Of a stretch of 64,000 nucleotides of DNA, positions 33,535 through 45,479 are shown in pieces. Positions within the stretch are counted from its first letter, which is position 1, and the number at the start of each line of letters is the position of its first letter. The translations under genes were made by a program, and so were the position numbers. The notes beneath the pieces were generated by a model. The model saw only the letters and a list, made by a program, of their open reading frames with translations. It was not told the origin of the DNA and ran no database searches. This DNA is from Eurosta solidaginis (lineage: Eukaryota; Arthropoda; Insecta; Diptera; Tephritidae): positions 357,757,739 to 357,821,738 of the forward strand of contig NC_090319.1 in NCBI RefSeq assembly GCF_040869045.1. Direction: 5' to 3'.

Positions 33535-34967
33535 ATACCTTTCATGAACATGAAATGTTATATTAACTTTGGTCCGATGTTTGTAACCTTGAGAAATATA
33601 GAAGATAGACTCACCATTAGTTATACCGAATTGATCAGGGCGACGAACTGAGTTGATATAGCCATGTCCGTCTGTCCGTCCGTCCGTCCGTCTGCCTGTT
33701 TGAACGCAAACTAGACCCTCAAATTTTGAAATACCTCAATGAAATTTGGCACAAGGATGTATTTTTGTATTATATTAGGCACTTGTCGGATCCGGTAGGA
33801 TCGGACCACTATAACATATATCTCCCATACAACCGATCGTTAAGATAAGACGATTTTGGTCATTCCTGCCGCAATTTAGAAAGTATAAACGTGAAACTCG
33901 GTGATATATATTCTAATATATCACAGACGATATCCTGCAAAGATTACTCTGATCGGAGCTATATATAGTATATATCCCATACAACCGATCGTTCAGATAG
34001 AAAGATTTTTGGCAATTTCTCCCTTAATTTCAAATATAAAAACGTTAAACTTGGTGATATTTATTCCAATATGTCATAGAAGATTTCATGCAAAAATGAT
34101 TTCGATCGGAGCTATATATAATATATATCCCATACAACCGATCGTTCAGATAGAAAGATTTTTAGCCATTTCTCCCTTAATTTCCAATATACAAAACGTT
34201 AAACTTGGTGATATTTATTCTAATATATCATAGATTTCCTGAAAAAATCACTTTAATTGGAGCTATATATAATATATATCCCATACAACCGATCGTGCAG
34301 ATAGAAAGATTTTTGGCAATTTCTCCCCTAATTTCTGATATAAAAACGTTAAACTTGGTGATATTTATTCTAATATATCATAGAAGATTTCCTGTAAAAA
34401 TCATTTCGATCGGAGCTATATATAATATATATCCCCCATACAACCGATCGTTCAGATAGAAAGATTTTTACCATTTCTACCTTAATTTCCAATATACAAA
34501 ACGTTAAACTTGGTGATATTTATTCTAATATATCATAGAAGATTTCCTGAAAAAATCACTTTAATCGGAGCTATATATAATATATATCCCATACAACCGA
34601 TCGTGCAGATAGAAAGATTTTTGGCAATTTCTCCCTTAATTTCTAATATAAAAACGTTAAACTTGGTGATATTTATTCTAATATATCATAGAAGATATCC
34701 TGTAAAAATCATTTCGATCGGAGCTATATATAATATATATCCCCCATACAACCGATCGTTCAGATAAAAGGGTTTTTTGCCATTTTTTATTTTATATTTG
34801 TCTTAAAAATCGTTTAGGTATGTACATCTTTTCACTATATATTTCTTATCTTATACATCCGATTATTTGGAAATTACGAACGGGATAAGATTATTGTTCA
34901 GCCCCATTCATGAAAGGTATGAAATCTTCGGCACAGGCGAATACAGTCCCGTCCTTACTTGTTTTAT
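33535..34967 (+). mobile_element. Mini-me/Helentron-like element with a 153-bp tandem array
   Basis: Subterminal inverted repeats are exact over 14 bp: atacctttcatgaa at 33535-33548 and ttcatgaaaggtat at 34907-34920. The 5' core has gttgatatagccatgtccgt followed by a (GTCY)n run (33664-33698), then tgtttgaacgcaaactaga. The middle is a tandem array. The end is acagtcccgtccttacttgttt. No protein is encoded; the recurrent plus frames (33901-34233, 34205-34459, 34510-34767) only reflect the repeat unit. The 5' core closely parallels DINE-1/mini-me elements as I know them from Drosophila. Confidence 0.72.
33829..34775 (+). repeat. Tandem array, 151-155-bp monomers with a 308-bp dimer
   Basis: The word acaaccgatcgt recurs at 33829, 33981, 34134, 34285, 34440, 34593 and 34748, giving spacings of 152, 153, 151, 155, 153 and 155. 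The last four starts form two dimers offset by exactly 308 bp: the gatcgtgcagat form at 34285 and 34593, and the gatcgttcagat form with a longer tatcccccata lead at 34440 and 34748. Confidence 0.9.
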
Positions 34968-34969
34968 TT

Positions 34970-35825
34970 TTTTTTATTTTTGCCAGCCATTTTCGGCATC
35001 GACGATATGCATAGTATCCCGACTTAAAATACACATATTTGAGTAATGAATGATGGACTTTATCTTATGTAAAACTTAGCACTTTCTATTTTAAGGAAAC
35101 TGTAGCTGCTTGTACTATATATCTTGTCATAACTGGTTTAAAGACTATGCAAACTGGGTCAGTAGAACCAAATGAAATTGGTTAGTGCATATTATGCATA
35201 TTTAAAAACTAATTCGAAACATTGGTAAAATTTAATTGAATATGCTAACCATATGCTAATTACATTAAATATTATTCATTGAATTATAAACACAGATCAT
35301 TTTAGTGTTATAGGATAATCTATTTATACAAGTTTAATGCAGCCCAATAAAAGTGATTATGTAAATTCATTGTAAATCCTTGAAGGTACAAGAGGCGTTC
35401 AATAAGTTCATAAATACAAATAACGGTGCTTGGTATTAAAATCAGTGTGGTATAGTAATAGTCAAAATAAAGTAACACCTTTTAAAATCTTCAACTTATC
35501 ATAATACCAAAAACAACCAGACAAATACAACTTTATATAATTGGTGCATAGCATCAATTGTGGAGTTCGACACCCAAATGAAACATTTATATTATAAGTA
35601 GTTTCGAGAAAACTGACAGTTTTTTTACCATTGATACCAAACAAAAGTTTGTTTTTTTTTTTTTCTATGGGGTAAATATGCCTTAATGATCATACAAAGA
35701 AGGGGTTACTTGTATTTTAAATAAATATGTCCCTTAAGCCATTGTAAACTTAAAAAAAAGTAAATGTGTCATTTTGGTATGAATCTCCAAAAAAAAAATT
35801 ATGTAATGCGCGAATATTATTATTA
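34970..35825. other. AT-rich stretch without gene
   Basis: Homopolymer runs and short AT repeats. The 60-codon minus frame at 35462-35644 is not supportable. Confidence 0.4.
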
Positions 35826-35829
35826 GGTC

Positions 35830-36430
35830 TTGAAGCACTGCGACCTATGTGCAGATCTATTGTGCAAGACCTTTCAGCCTAATTTTGTATCTGGAGGCTT
35901 TTGATATATCTAAGTACTTCCTCAGGCTTTTTACCCCATAAGATATCACATAGGGACTAAGAGTCCCACCACCTAGATGGGAGAGTCTCTACCTAGCCAG
36001 AGCGACGCATTCGCAGAGAATGTAAACCAGCGTTTCATCATCCGGCTCACAGAAATAACAAATTTTGGTATCGGATAGATTTAACTTACTTAGGTGATAT
36101 CGTAGACTGCAGTGTCCCGTATATTATCTATTCAGAGTTCTTATGTCCACCCTGCTTAGATTAAGGAGTTTGAATAATACTTTCGTTACCGGAAGTATAA
36201 ACAGTTTGGCCTATCTTTGCCCTGGGAAGTCAATCCAGTGACGTCTGAATTGTTTAGTTTCCCAGTTGCTTACAGTTTCCCTTGTATGTGCTTTTGTAAG
36301 TCCACAAAAGGGCTCTGTTAGAATGCTGATGTAGCACCCTGCTTTGCTAGGTAATCTGCGTGTTCATTCCCTTCACGTACCTCATGTCCGAGACGCGAAT
36401 AACATCCGCAGACATTTTCTTCCAATTTGC
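35830..36430 (-). pseudogene. 3' end of an I-like LINE
   Basis: Minus strand, from 36400: EGNEHADYLAKQGA, the end of an RNase H domain, then a zinc-type segment around 36070-36030 (YFCEPDDETLVYILCECVALAR after frame correction, with CX2C partners partly mutated), then the C-terminal ...SYG.K. The 3' end reads cctaataataatattcg, a short (TAA)n tail as in I elements. Several stops and frameshifts. Old, 5'-truncated copy. Confidence 0.6.
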
Positions 36431-36845
36431 ATCGTGTGATATAATAGTTTATCAATATCTTCTTTTGAAAAACTAAGTACTTATTCAGCACGCCTTGTAT
36501 AGATGTGTAATTATTCTGATTCTAACATTTTGAAGAAGTATGTAAACTGCTAATTGAAATTCATGAATTAGACAAATTGAATTGTCTGATTTAAGGACAT
36601 TTTGCATTAAGTAGTTAGGAAGTAATGTTGTTTGCAAGTAATTATAACAAAACCTTAACCGCTTATACAATCGGTCGGATAAGAAGGACCGTTTGTCTCA
36701 CCGACTTATATACAGTAACATATATGCGTAAAATTGTAAAAAGCTAATTATAGAGGTAAAAGTTTTATTCTCAAATAACAGCACTACAAATTCCAAATTA
36801 AACTACGTAAGTAAACTATGAGAACGTTCACACGACTAACGCTAC
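36431..36845. other. AT-rich stretch without gene
   Basis: Intervening DNA up to the second gypsy element. No supportable feature. Confidence 0.4.
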
Positions 36846-36849
36846 ATAT

Positions 36850-37324
36850 TCTGACGAATATTACCATCTCTAATGTTATTAAATAAAGGCACAACAACAT
36901 TTAAGCAAGCTACATAAACACATTAATCATCATATACACACATACATACAAGCAGCAGAGAGATACTCACAAACGCATGTCATCATCATCAAAGTCGCGA
37001 AGTCTTACTCACATATATACACATATGTTTACACACTACAAATACACGCGCATGTGGCTGGTGATCAGATAGAGGATTCTAGAAGACGAAACGTCTAGAC
37101 ATTTGGGCAGAGAGTATAAAAGCAGCAGAAGCTGAGTAGTACGTAATCAGTAAATACGCACGCAATAACTTGCGAAGTATAAGTGTTATTGTGAAATATT
37201 TTCAAAGTAGTCTAATAAAGACCATTTTGCATTATTGAATATTGGAGTTATTTATTCAACAATTTAGCGATACGAACATCAGTAGAAGGTGTAAAATTGG
37301 GGGAGTTTCCCTAAATTTGTTACA
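36850..37324 (+). repeat. 5' LTR of the short-LTR gypsy element
   Basis: 475 bp, TCTGACGAAT...TTTGTTACA. It contains gagagtataaaagcag (TATA box at 37115-37120) and aataaag at 37214-37220, a likely poly-A signal, in the usual U3-R order. Confidence 0.92.
37115..37120 (+). promoter_or_regulatory. LTR TATA box
   Basis: tataaa within gagagtataaaagcag. The same block is kept in the 3' LTR (42678-42683) and the solo LTR at 10900. It would set Pol II initiation about 30 bp downstream. Confidence 0.7.
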
Positions 37325-37325
37325 A

Positions 37326-37341
37326 TTAGTGTCAGAAGAGG
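37326..37341 (+). promoter_or_regulatory. Primer binding site, leucine tRNA type
   Basis: Just after the LTR, ttagtgtcagaagagg differs at two positions from tggtgtcagaagtgg, the PBS expected for a tRNA-Leu 3' end (as in mdg3). Confidence 0.65.
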
Positions 37342-37383
37342 AATTGTTGAATAAATTCTGAAGATTTCGAATACAACTTGGAC

Positions 37384-38790
37384 ATGGCAAAGTTAAGTGA
37401 ATTAAGGATCCAGAAACTGAAAAAGGAGTTGGAGAACCGTGGTTTGAATATAAACGGCAATAAGATCGAACTTCAAGCACGAGAGGTAATGGAGTTGGAA
37501 GGAATTAATGTGGACGAGTATGTCTTTTATCCTGATGTGGAAGGATCAACAACAAAAATTGAAGAGAAAAACGAAACATCGCAGACAGTTACGTGCACAG
37601 ACTTGAAAACGATTTTGGCTGCAATATCTGCTCAAACATCGAAAATGTCATCTCAACTGGCAGAACAGAAGACATATATATCATCTCAACTGGAAGAACA
37701 GAAGACGTATATGATATCCCATCTGGAATACCAGGAGATTCGTATAACATCCAAGATGGAAACACAACTAGAATCCCAGGAGAACCGTATAACATCCAAG
37801 ATGGAAGCACAGGAGGCACGTATTTCAGAAATGACGTCGCAAATGTCAGCTCAACTGAAAGACGAAAAGACATATATGGCGTCTCAACTGGAAGCGCAAG
37901 AGGCACGTATATCTGAAATGTCGGCACAAATTTTGGAACAGGTAACATCAAAACTAGAAGCGCAGGATGCAAAAATGACTAAATTTCAAGCAGGAGTCGA
38001 TGATTTAAAACAACGTATGGAGCAGTTACAACTAAATCGCACAGCTTTACCAGCGAGCAACCCGAAGGAAAAAACACCATCTTTTGACGTCCACGTCTTT
38101 AAGCTTCGATTTGAGAAGACGTCAGCTGTGAACAACCGGAACGCTAAAGGTAAAGTTGCTGCACTGTTCGTGGCATTGAAAAGGCCTGCAGCTGAAATCT
38201 TACACACTATACCACATTACGAATGGAACAGTTATGAAGCATTGATGGCCGCTGTCGAGAGACGTTACGGCAGCGAGCATAGGAAAGAGATATATCAAAT
38301 TGAGTTGCAAAATCGCTACCAAAAAGTGAATGAGACTTTGCAGGAGTTTGCGTCGGATGTCGAAAGACTGGCCCATCTAACAAATGCGGACGCACCCGTG
38401 GAATACACCGTGAGGATAAAAATCTAGAGCTTCATAAATGGCATACAAGATGTGGAAACGAAACGAGCTACATATGCGAATACAGAACTAAAATTTGCTG
38501 AAACGGTATCGCATACATTGACTCAGGACACAGCCTCACTTTTGAGTAAGCCCGCATACAAAGCTCATCGCGCGGAAGTGGAAAGGCCAGACTGGGTAGA
38601 CACAATTTTGGAAGCATTAAAATGAACGCAGCAGAAAAACAATGGTGCCGTCAAATGTTTTAAATATGGAAAGGCAGGGCATAGTGCACGTTTACGCAGA
38701 ACTAACCCTAACAGTACCAGCAATGTGGGTGGCCGTAAACGCAGAGCTGAAGGAGATGAGCAAATCCCCCAGTCCACCCAATCGTTAAAC
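37384..38790 (+). pseudogene. Gag of the short-LTR gypsy element, broken
   Basis: The first open part (37384-38427, 348 residues) has an N-terminal SAP-like helix pair (MAKLSELRIQKLKKELENRG). A long coiled coil built from repeated SSQLEEQKTYM / SKMEAQEARISEM units follows (about 75-215), then a capsid-type domain (about 235-345, with EWNSYEALMAAVERRYG and LQEFASDVERLAHL). TAG at 38425-38427 ends it; the same frame continues with another stop (TGA at 38622-38624) to a knuckle whose cysteine pattern is degraded (CFKYGKAGHSARL, where two Cys are lost). The coiled-coil repeats could drive Gag multimerisation in the active ancestor. Confidence 0.85.
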
Positions 38791-38799
38791 TGAAACGAG

Positions 38800-41700
38800 T
38801 CAGCCGCAATGCGCGACAGTTGGCTCCCGCAATTGAATGCTCCATTATCTCTATCTCGCAAATTGGAAGACGGTCAAGCAATCTTACTGTCGGAGGACAT
38901 GTGGATGGAAAGGAACGTTTATTGACTGTAGATACGGGATCACTTCATTCCATTATTCCATCAGATTTAGTCAACAAGAAGATAAGACCATTGCTTGGAG
39001 CAAGATTATGTACAGCCACGGGAGAGGACACCCAGGTAATTGGAGAAGTAGCATGTGAAGTAGCAATTGGGAGCGTCACGGTACTACAAAATTTTATCGT
39101 GGCAGAGATTGTTGATGAAATCATAATTGGAGTGGGCTTCTTAATCGACCAAGGCTTCAAGATCGATATGCAAAGCAAGACGATGCGATATAAGAATATG
39201 GATTTGCCACTTAATTTCGACTACGAGAAAGGCTACAGCAGTACACGAGAACTGATGGAAGAAAGTCAGCAAATACCAGCAAAATAAGAAGCAGTCATCT
39301 GGGCAAAGGTTGATGGAGATTGTGGGACAAACAAATTGTGGGTTGTCGAGGCAGCAAACAGATCAACACCGAACTTACTTGTAGGAAAAACCCTGGCCAT
39401 AAAGAAACAAGATGAACATGTTCCGGTAAGAGTACTCAAAGAGTTCAAGTCACCACTCACACTGACAAAAGGATCTATATTGGGAAGATGCCAAGAGGCT
39501 GAAGTAGTTATTAACTGGGGACAGCTCCAGGAACACGTTTTAACTAGCAAGTCTGATCTTTCAAATGACATCACGGCATGGACGGAGGGGCTAAAGGAAG
39601 ATTATCAGAGTAAGGCAAAGCAACTGCTCCTAAAGTACACAAAAATATTTGACCAGGATAGTTCCAAACCAGGCCGCGCCAATGTTGTGAAACATCAAAT
39701 TGACACTGGAGACACGAGGCCGGTACGTCAAGCTCCTCGTAGTTTTCCACTGGCGAAACGGGAAGCTGTGAGTCAAATCGTACAGGAAATGAGCGATAGC
39801 AGCGTCATCGAACCATCAGCTAGTCCATGGAGCTCACCGGTGGTACTTGTGAAGAAGAAGGATGGGAAAATGAGGTTTTGCGTGGACTACCGCAAGTTGA
39901 ACGACATCACGATTGCCAAGAATTGACGACACTCTGGACTCGCTCTCTGGTACGAAATGGTTTTCCACACTGGACTTGAAAAGTGGCTACTGGCAAGTGG
40001 AGGTGAAGGAGGAAGACAAAGAGAAAACAGCCTTCAGCGAGGGAGATGGTCTTTGGCAATTCACAGTGATGCCTTTTGGACTTTGTAATGCACAAGCTAC
40101 TTTTGAGAGACTCATGGATCAGGTATTGAAAGGTTTACATTGGAAAACATGCTTGCTGTACCTGGACGACATCATCGTTTTGGGCAAGAACTTTGATGAA
40201 CATCTTAAAAACTTGGAGGAAGTTTTCCAGAGAATAGCTGGCGCTGGTCTGAAACTAAGTCCCAAAAAGTGTGCGCTGTTTAAAAAGGAAGTAAATTATT
40301 TGGGTTACAAGGTAACGACAAAGGGCATCTGCACTGCGAACGAAAAGATAGAGGCCGTAAAGGATTGTCCAAGAAACTACATGAATTGAGAAGTTTCCTT
40401 GGGCTGTGCACATATTACCGCCGATTTGTACCAAATTTTGCCAGCGTAGCCCATAGCCTCCATGAGCTTACAAACAAAAATAAAGCTTTTGAATGGAAGA
40501 AGGAGCAAGAAGTGGCTTTCCAAACATTGAAAGAGCGTTAGTGCACAACCCCAATGTTTGTATATCCGATTCCAGGAGCAACATTTATTCTAGATACAAA
40601 TGCGAGTGGATATGATATAGGAGGCGTTTTATCACAACTGGTCGATGGACAGGAGAAGGTAGTTATAATATGCAACTTGTAATATGCAACTACCTTCTCC
40701 TGTCCATCGACCAGTTGTGATAAAAGCCGACCAATTGGAAAACCAGAGAGGTAATATTGCGTTACATGGAGGGAGCTGTTGGCATTGGTAGAGTGCATTA
40801 AACATTTGCACAAGTACCTATACGGTCGGCGATTCCGCGTCAGGACAGATCACGCAGCGTTGAAATGGCTCTTGCAGTTCCGTAATCCAGAAGAACAATT
40901 GGCACGGTGGATCGAGCGACTACAAAGCTATGACTTTTCCATTGAGCATCGAAAATGAAGTACCTATGGAAATGCTGATGCAATGTGACGAAGATCATGT
41001 AGTTTGGAAAGCAAGCACTGGTCAAAGGCCGAGGCTAAAGAAGACATTATATATGTCCGGCTAATAACTAGAACATGTACGGATAATTGGGACAAGGAAC
41101 AACTAAGGAAGTGTCAGCTAGAAGATACAGATCTGTCACATGTTATGCAAGGGCTCGGACGAAACGAAAGACCAAATAGAGAGGAGATGTCAGCAGAGAG
41201 TCCCATTGCGAAGTCATATTGGGCACAGTGGAACAGTAGAGTTGATATCCGGTTGCTTGCATCGAGTATGGGGGAGTGAAGATGGTCAATGCAAGAGGAA
41301 CCTGGTAGTTGTTCCCAGGAAAAGGATTCCTGACGTTCTCAACGAGCTACATAATGGTCCAAGTGGAGGTCATCTGGGAATCACAAAGACGCTCGAGAAG
41401 ATTAAGCAGAGATTCTACTGTGCTCGTTGCTGTCAGTGGGCCACTGAGTGGATTGCGAACTGTGAGGTTTGCATCAGAGCGAAAGGGCCCAAAACCCGAA
41501 GTCATGGCCAGATAAAGAAATATAACTCAGGTGCGCCATTTGAAAGGATCGCTATGGATGTCGCAGGTCCATTCCCTACTAGCAACTGCGGGAACAAATA
41601 TGTACTGGTGGTTATCGATTATTTCAGCAAATGGCCAGAGGTATACCCAATCCCAAATCAAGAAGCGGAAACAGTAGCAGAACTGTTCATAAACAATTGG

Positions 41701-42393
41701 GTAGCAAGGTATGGTGCACCAATGGAGTTACATTCTGACCAAGGGAGAAATTTTGAATCAGCTGTATTCCTAGAAATGTGTAAAACTTTGGGTATTCTAA
41801 AAATACAGACAACTGCATTGCATCATCAGTCCGATGGTATGGTGGAACGATTCAATAGATCATTAGAAGAGCAATTAAAGGAAAGTAGTGGACAAGCTCC
41901 ATAAAGAGTGGGATACACGCATACCATTATTCTTGATGGCTTACCGATCGGCAGTGCATGAGACAACGGGCCAAACTCTAGCAAAAGGTAATTTTTGGTA
42001 ATGACCTTCGACTGCCAGCTGATTTGGAGTTTGCGACAAACGCCGATGCAGAGAGAAATGCCAAGAAATCCACTGGTGTCCTGGAGGAAGAGCTGAGGGA
42101 AATACATGTCTTGTAAGACAACGAACCAAGATTATGAGTGACAAGATGAAAGCCAGATATGGTAAAGCAATTAATTCGAAAGGTTTTCGGGAAGCAGATT
42201 TGGTGCTGTAAACAACCCACAACGAAAAAAAGGTTTGTCACCGAAATTGCAGTGTAACTGGGAAGGCCCATACAAAATTATAAAACGAATCAACGATGTA
42301 ATTTACCGCATACAAACCATTGGCAAACTACGAAACAAAATGAAGATGGTTCATTTGGATAAGCTGGCAGCATATAGACCGGAAAATTTGTGA
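38800..42393 (+). pseudogene. Pol of the short-LTR gypsy element, broken
   Basis: Protease first (38820-39287, active site TVDTGS), an in-frame TAA at 39285-39287, then the reverse-transcriptase N-terminus to 39926. A frameshift follows with the palm (FSTLDLKSGYWQ, then MPFGL and YLDD near 40160). Another frameshift near 40365, a TAG near 40539, and a fold-back rearrangement within RNase H (40627-40725). RNase H resumes with TDHAALKWL near 40850. Integrase frame 41140-41904 has the HHCC finger (ELHNGPSGGHLG, then CEVC), catalytic Asp in AMDVAGP, Asp in HSDQG and Glu in VERFNR; a frameshift at about 41900 precedes the C-terminal module, which ends at TGA 42391-42393. No functional Pol can be made. 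Confidence 0.9.
40627..40725. repeat. Perfect 38-bp inverted duplication inside pol
   Basis: 40627-40664 is repeated in reverse complement at 40688-40725 with a 23-nt spacer. The left arm is normal RNase H coding sequence (LSQLVDGQEKVV); the right arm is an inverted copy of it replacing a few codons before coding resumes. The spacer itself contains a short direct repeat (aatatgcaact). Confidence 0.92.
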
Positions 42394-42409
42394 CTTATGT
42401 GGAAGGCAG

Positions 42410-42889
42410 TGTGACGAATGTTACCATCTCTAAGGTTATTAAATAAAGGCACAACACATTTAAGCAAGCTACATAAACACATTAATCATCATGTACACAC
42501 ATACATACAAGCAGCAGAGAGATACTCACAAACGCATGTCATCATCATCAAAGTCGCGAAGTCTTACTCACGTATATACACACGCATATGTTTACACACT
42601 ACAAATACACGCGCGTGTGGCTAGTGATCAGCTAGAGGATTCTAGAAGAAGAAACGTGTAGACATTTGGGCAGAGAGTATAAAAGAAGCAGGAGCCGAGT
42701 AGTCCGTAATCAGTTTGATTTAAGCACGCTATCAGTTGCGAAGTATAAGTGTCATTGTGAAGTATTTTCATAGTGGTCTAATAAAGAACATTTTGCATTA
42801 TTGAATATTGGAATTATTTATTCAACAATTTAGCGATACGAACGTTAGTAGAAGGTGTAAATAAGCAGAGTTTCCCAAAATTCGTTAAA
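42410..42889 (+). repeat. 3' LTR of the short-LTR gypsy element
   Basis: 480 bp, TGTGACGAAT...TTCGTTAAA, preceded by a weak purine tract (gtggaaggcag at 42399-42409). Confidence 0.9.
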
Positions 42890-43138
42890 ATATGTTCGAT
42901 GTTGTTGTGTTGAGAAAACCAGCAAGCCTTATACCAACGAACTCAGATTCGATCTCGGAAGCAAATGAGGGAATCAGCAAATATGAGTAAGGGTGTAATT
43001 TTCTTTGCTGATAAGCAAAGTGCTTACAAAAACAGACGAGAATATTCAATATTTATTCGTTTTGTTGGTTACAATCATTTTGTATACTAATTTGTTAGTT
43101 AAAAAAATCAAGCAAGATAAAACAAAATAAATTAAAAT

Positions 43139-44060
43139 AAGTAAAGGTGTCTAAGTCCGATTATAACCGAACATTATATACTCAGCGTGAGCTTTTATTG
43201 TCCATTCCATTTCAGATAAATTACTTTTCTATATAACACGTGGCACCGCCCGTTAAAAAAAAAAATTGTCTCCCCATTTCCTCTTACAATAAAACTTGAT
43301 ACGTGAAACATCATTGATTCAAAAATATTTCTTTGCTAAGTTGTAGCTTATTATCTTGTCTACGAACCTTTTAAACTTGTTTTATATCTACGATGTCGTG
43401 GTCTTTAACCGATCCTGTCCATTTTTATTAGAAATATTTTCTGCTATAAGGAAAATATGTGTACCCAATTTTTTTACTATATGTTAATTTTTCTTCGAGT
43501 TATGGCTCCCGAAACATAGAAAATTGCTTAGTCATAAAAGAGACGGTGCCACGCCCATTTTTTTAAATTTGAAGTTTTTCCTATTTACTGTTATAAATCC
43601 ACTTGGAATATGAAATAGCATTGATATAAAGCCCTTGTTTGCAAAGATATAGCGTATTTTATTCGTCAACTACCCTTTTAAAATTCTTTTATATTAAAGT
43701 GGGCGTGGTCCTTAACCTATTTCGTTAATTTTTCTTCAAAGCATTCTTTATGGTAAAGGCAACCTCTCTGCCGAATTTTGTTAGGATAGATTTATTGTTA
43801 ATAATAATTGTAAAATTGATATTATCACAAGTGGGCGCTACCACGCCCAATTTAAATTTTTTTTTTTTTTTTTTGAAATTTTTATCAAGTCTCAATATCA
43901 GTCCACACGCCAAATTTCAACATTCTAGATGTATTATTTACTAAAAAAAATCTGGTTTTTTGTGTTTTCGTTATTTAGACGGAAAAATTTTATTAAAATG
44001 TATGCAGATAGACCAAACTTAGGGTAGAACAATGTCTGCCGGGTCTGCTAGTTATGTATA
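43139..44060 (+). repeat. Mini-me/Helentron-like repeat, diverged subfamily
   Basis: Begins aagtaaaggtgtctaagtcc, then gattataaccgaacattatatactcagc, the same start as copies at 18869 and 28345 but diverged. Inside are several g.gcc/accacgcccattt blocks (43555, 43690, 43835). The end is unclear; gccgggtctgctagttatgt near 44040 may be it. No coding frame. Confidence 0.6.
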
Positions 44061-44715
44061 TTATAAATAATGGCGTTAGTTTATATGAGCTAATATTAAC
44101 TAATTTCGGTACTTAACTGAAAGAGAAAATCGTAAACTGTCATCATACAAATTGGCAAATATTTTATGCACCTCAAATGTCTTAGCAAAGTTACCAAACA
44201 TATTCCTTCATATTTCCAACGCCAACGACCCAACACGCACTACCAAACAACTTGACCATCTATTCATTTATTCATTCAACTATTTAGTTGTCTTAGACTG
44301 TGCTACATTCGAGGTCTATTAATTTCTGCTGTTGGACATTGATAACGTTGCTGCATTTTACCTTCCTTCGTATATATACATTCACACACTCATATCTACA
44401 TATGTAACTGTGGTGTTATGGAAATGAAGGGTGTTTTTATGGTGGAGAAGTAACTTAAGTTGCGGTTTGTGAGCTTGATTGACTTTGATAGAAAGTTGTT
44501 CCTGCATCTTAGGCGCGCAGTCTCACTATAAGTTAGTAATATCCCAATAGGAAAAAAAGCAAACTACAATGTTATTATAAGTTCTGTGGCTTCCCGGCAT
44601 AACCGAAAAAGTCAAATTGAGCACAATCGGCGAGATATGTTAAAAGAGGTATTTTGGGTAGTAAAAAGTTAATCAATTCTTTTTTCACTCAGACCAATTT
44701 GATCTTTGGAAGTCT
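44061..44715. other. Unassigned, with a Helentron-like scrap at the end
   Basis: No gene. The last ~40 bp (ttttttcactcagaccaatttg, then atctttggaagtctat) resemble 20577-20612 of copy A, so the hAT-like element at 44724 may have inserted in a Helentron-like repeat. Confidence 0.4.
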
Positions 44716-44723
44716 ATTTCCAG

Positions 44724-45192
44724 TAGAGCTTACGATTTCTTCTCGAACACAAGCGAGATTTTCGTGACCCGAGAAATCGAGAACTCGACTTGTATTGCTT
44801 TCCAATGACATTTAACTCAAAACATATTTATTATACATATAATTTTGTTCAGAATATTTTATTTTTTAACGAGACATCGAGAACAAGGCTTCTCGCGAGA
44901 TTCTCGAATCTCGAAATACTCGTAATATTCGCGAGCCTCTCGACTTTCAATTCAGTCACTGCATTGGCAGTATTCTATACATTTCGGTGTTTTTAGTTGT
45001 GGTTTTGTGGAAATTTTCGCTTGTCCTCCAGAAGAAATCATAAGCTCTATATAAAACAGTCGATGAATCGATTAAATTGAGTGTCGAGAAGCTCGCGAGC
45101 CTTACGAGTCATTCGAGATTCGAGAATCTCACGAGAAGGCGAGACTAGCGAGAAATCTCTTCTCGAACAAGTTCGAGAAATCTTAAGCTCTA
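44724..45192. mobile_element. hAT-like miniature element with inverted tctcg clusters
   Basis: 469 bp. Ends are tagagcttacgatttct and the inverse agaaatcttaagctcta. An 8-bp target duplication with one mismatch flanks it (atttccag 44716-44723, ttttccag 45193-45200). Inside, 44888-44945 and 45083-45141 are inverted copies of a ~58-bp block rich in tctcg/cgaga. A third terminus-like sequence (aaatcataagctctata) lies at about 45037-45053. No transposase frame. The 8-bp duplication and TAG-type end point to hAT. Confidence 0.72.
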
Positions 45193-45200
45193 TTTTCCAG

Positions 45201-45478
45201 CGTAAAAAGAAGAAAAAGTACGAGGCTTCCAAGGTTCCATTCCAATTTGCGTGGTGCTTTTATGTAATTTTTCATACAAATTGGCACGTAGCTCCCGTGT
45301 TTTATGATGACTCCGAACGGCATCTGCAAGCAGATTAATTTTCGCTAAGAAATTTTTGCGAAACAATAATTGAACAAATTTGTTTATCAAGACATGTCAT
45401 GTTGCTTTTCCCAAGCCTTGAACCCAGGACCTTTGGTGTGGTAGGCGAGGACTATACCGCCAAAACAAGGCATACGAT
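45201..45478 (-). mobile_element. SINE-A, minus strand, near full length
   Basis: The reverse complement runs from ttttggcggtatagtcct, cgcctaccacacc and the B-box region (ctgggttcaaggc) to cttgcagatgccgttcgg, ccaatttgta and caccacgcaaattgga. Diverged, with its 3' end directly against the hAT-like element's flank. Confidence 0.75.
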
Positions 45479-45479
45479 T

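Larger units (their letters stand above)
36850..42889 (+). mobile_element. Ty3/gypsy LTR retrotransposon (short-LTR family), full length but dead
   Basis: 6040 bp with LTRs at 36850-37324 and 42410-42889 and a 4-bp duplication atat at 36846-36849 and 42890-42893. The 5' end has TG changed to TC and the 3' end CA changed to AA. Between the LTRs are a leucine-tRNA-type PBS, gag and pol, all with stops and frameshifts, and no env. The two LTRs differ at roughly two dozen sites plus small indels, so it is far older than the element at 894. The PBS type and pol resemble the mdg3/micropia side of Ty3/gypsy, which is inference. Three solo LTRs of the family are also in the window. Confidence 0.93.

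Noticed and set aside
33901..34767. Three plus-strand frames of 84-110 codons with repeated peptides
   Set aside because: They follow the ~153-bp tandem unit; the repeated peptide is a consequence of the array, and no start or conservation supports coding.
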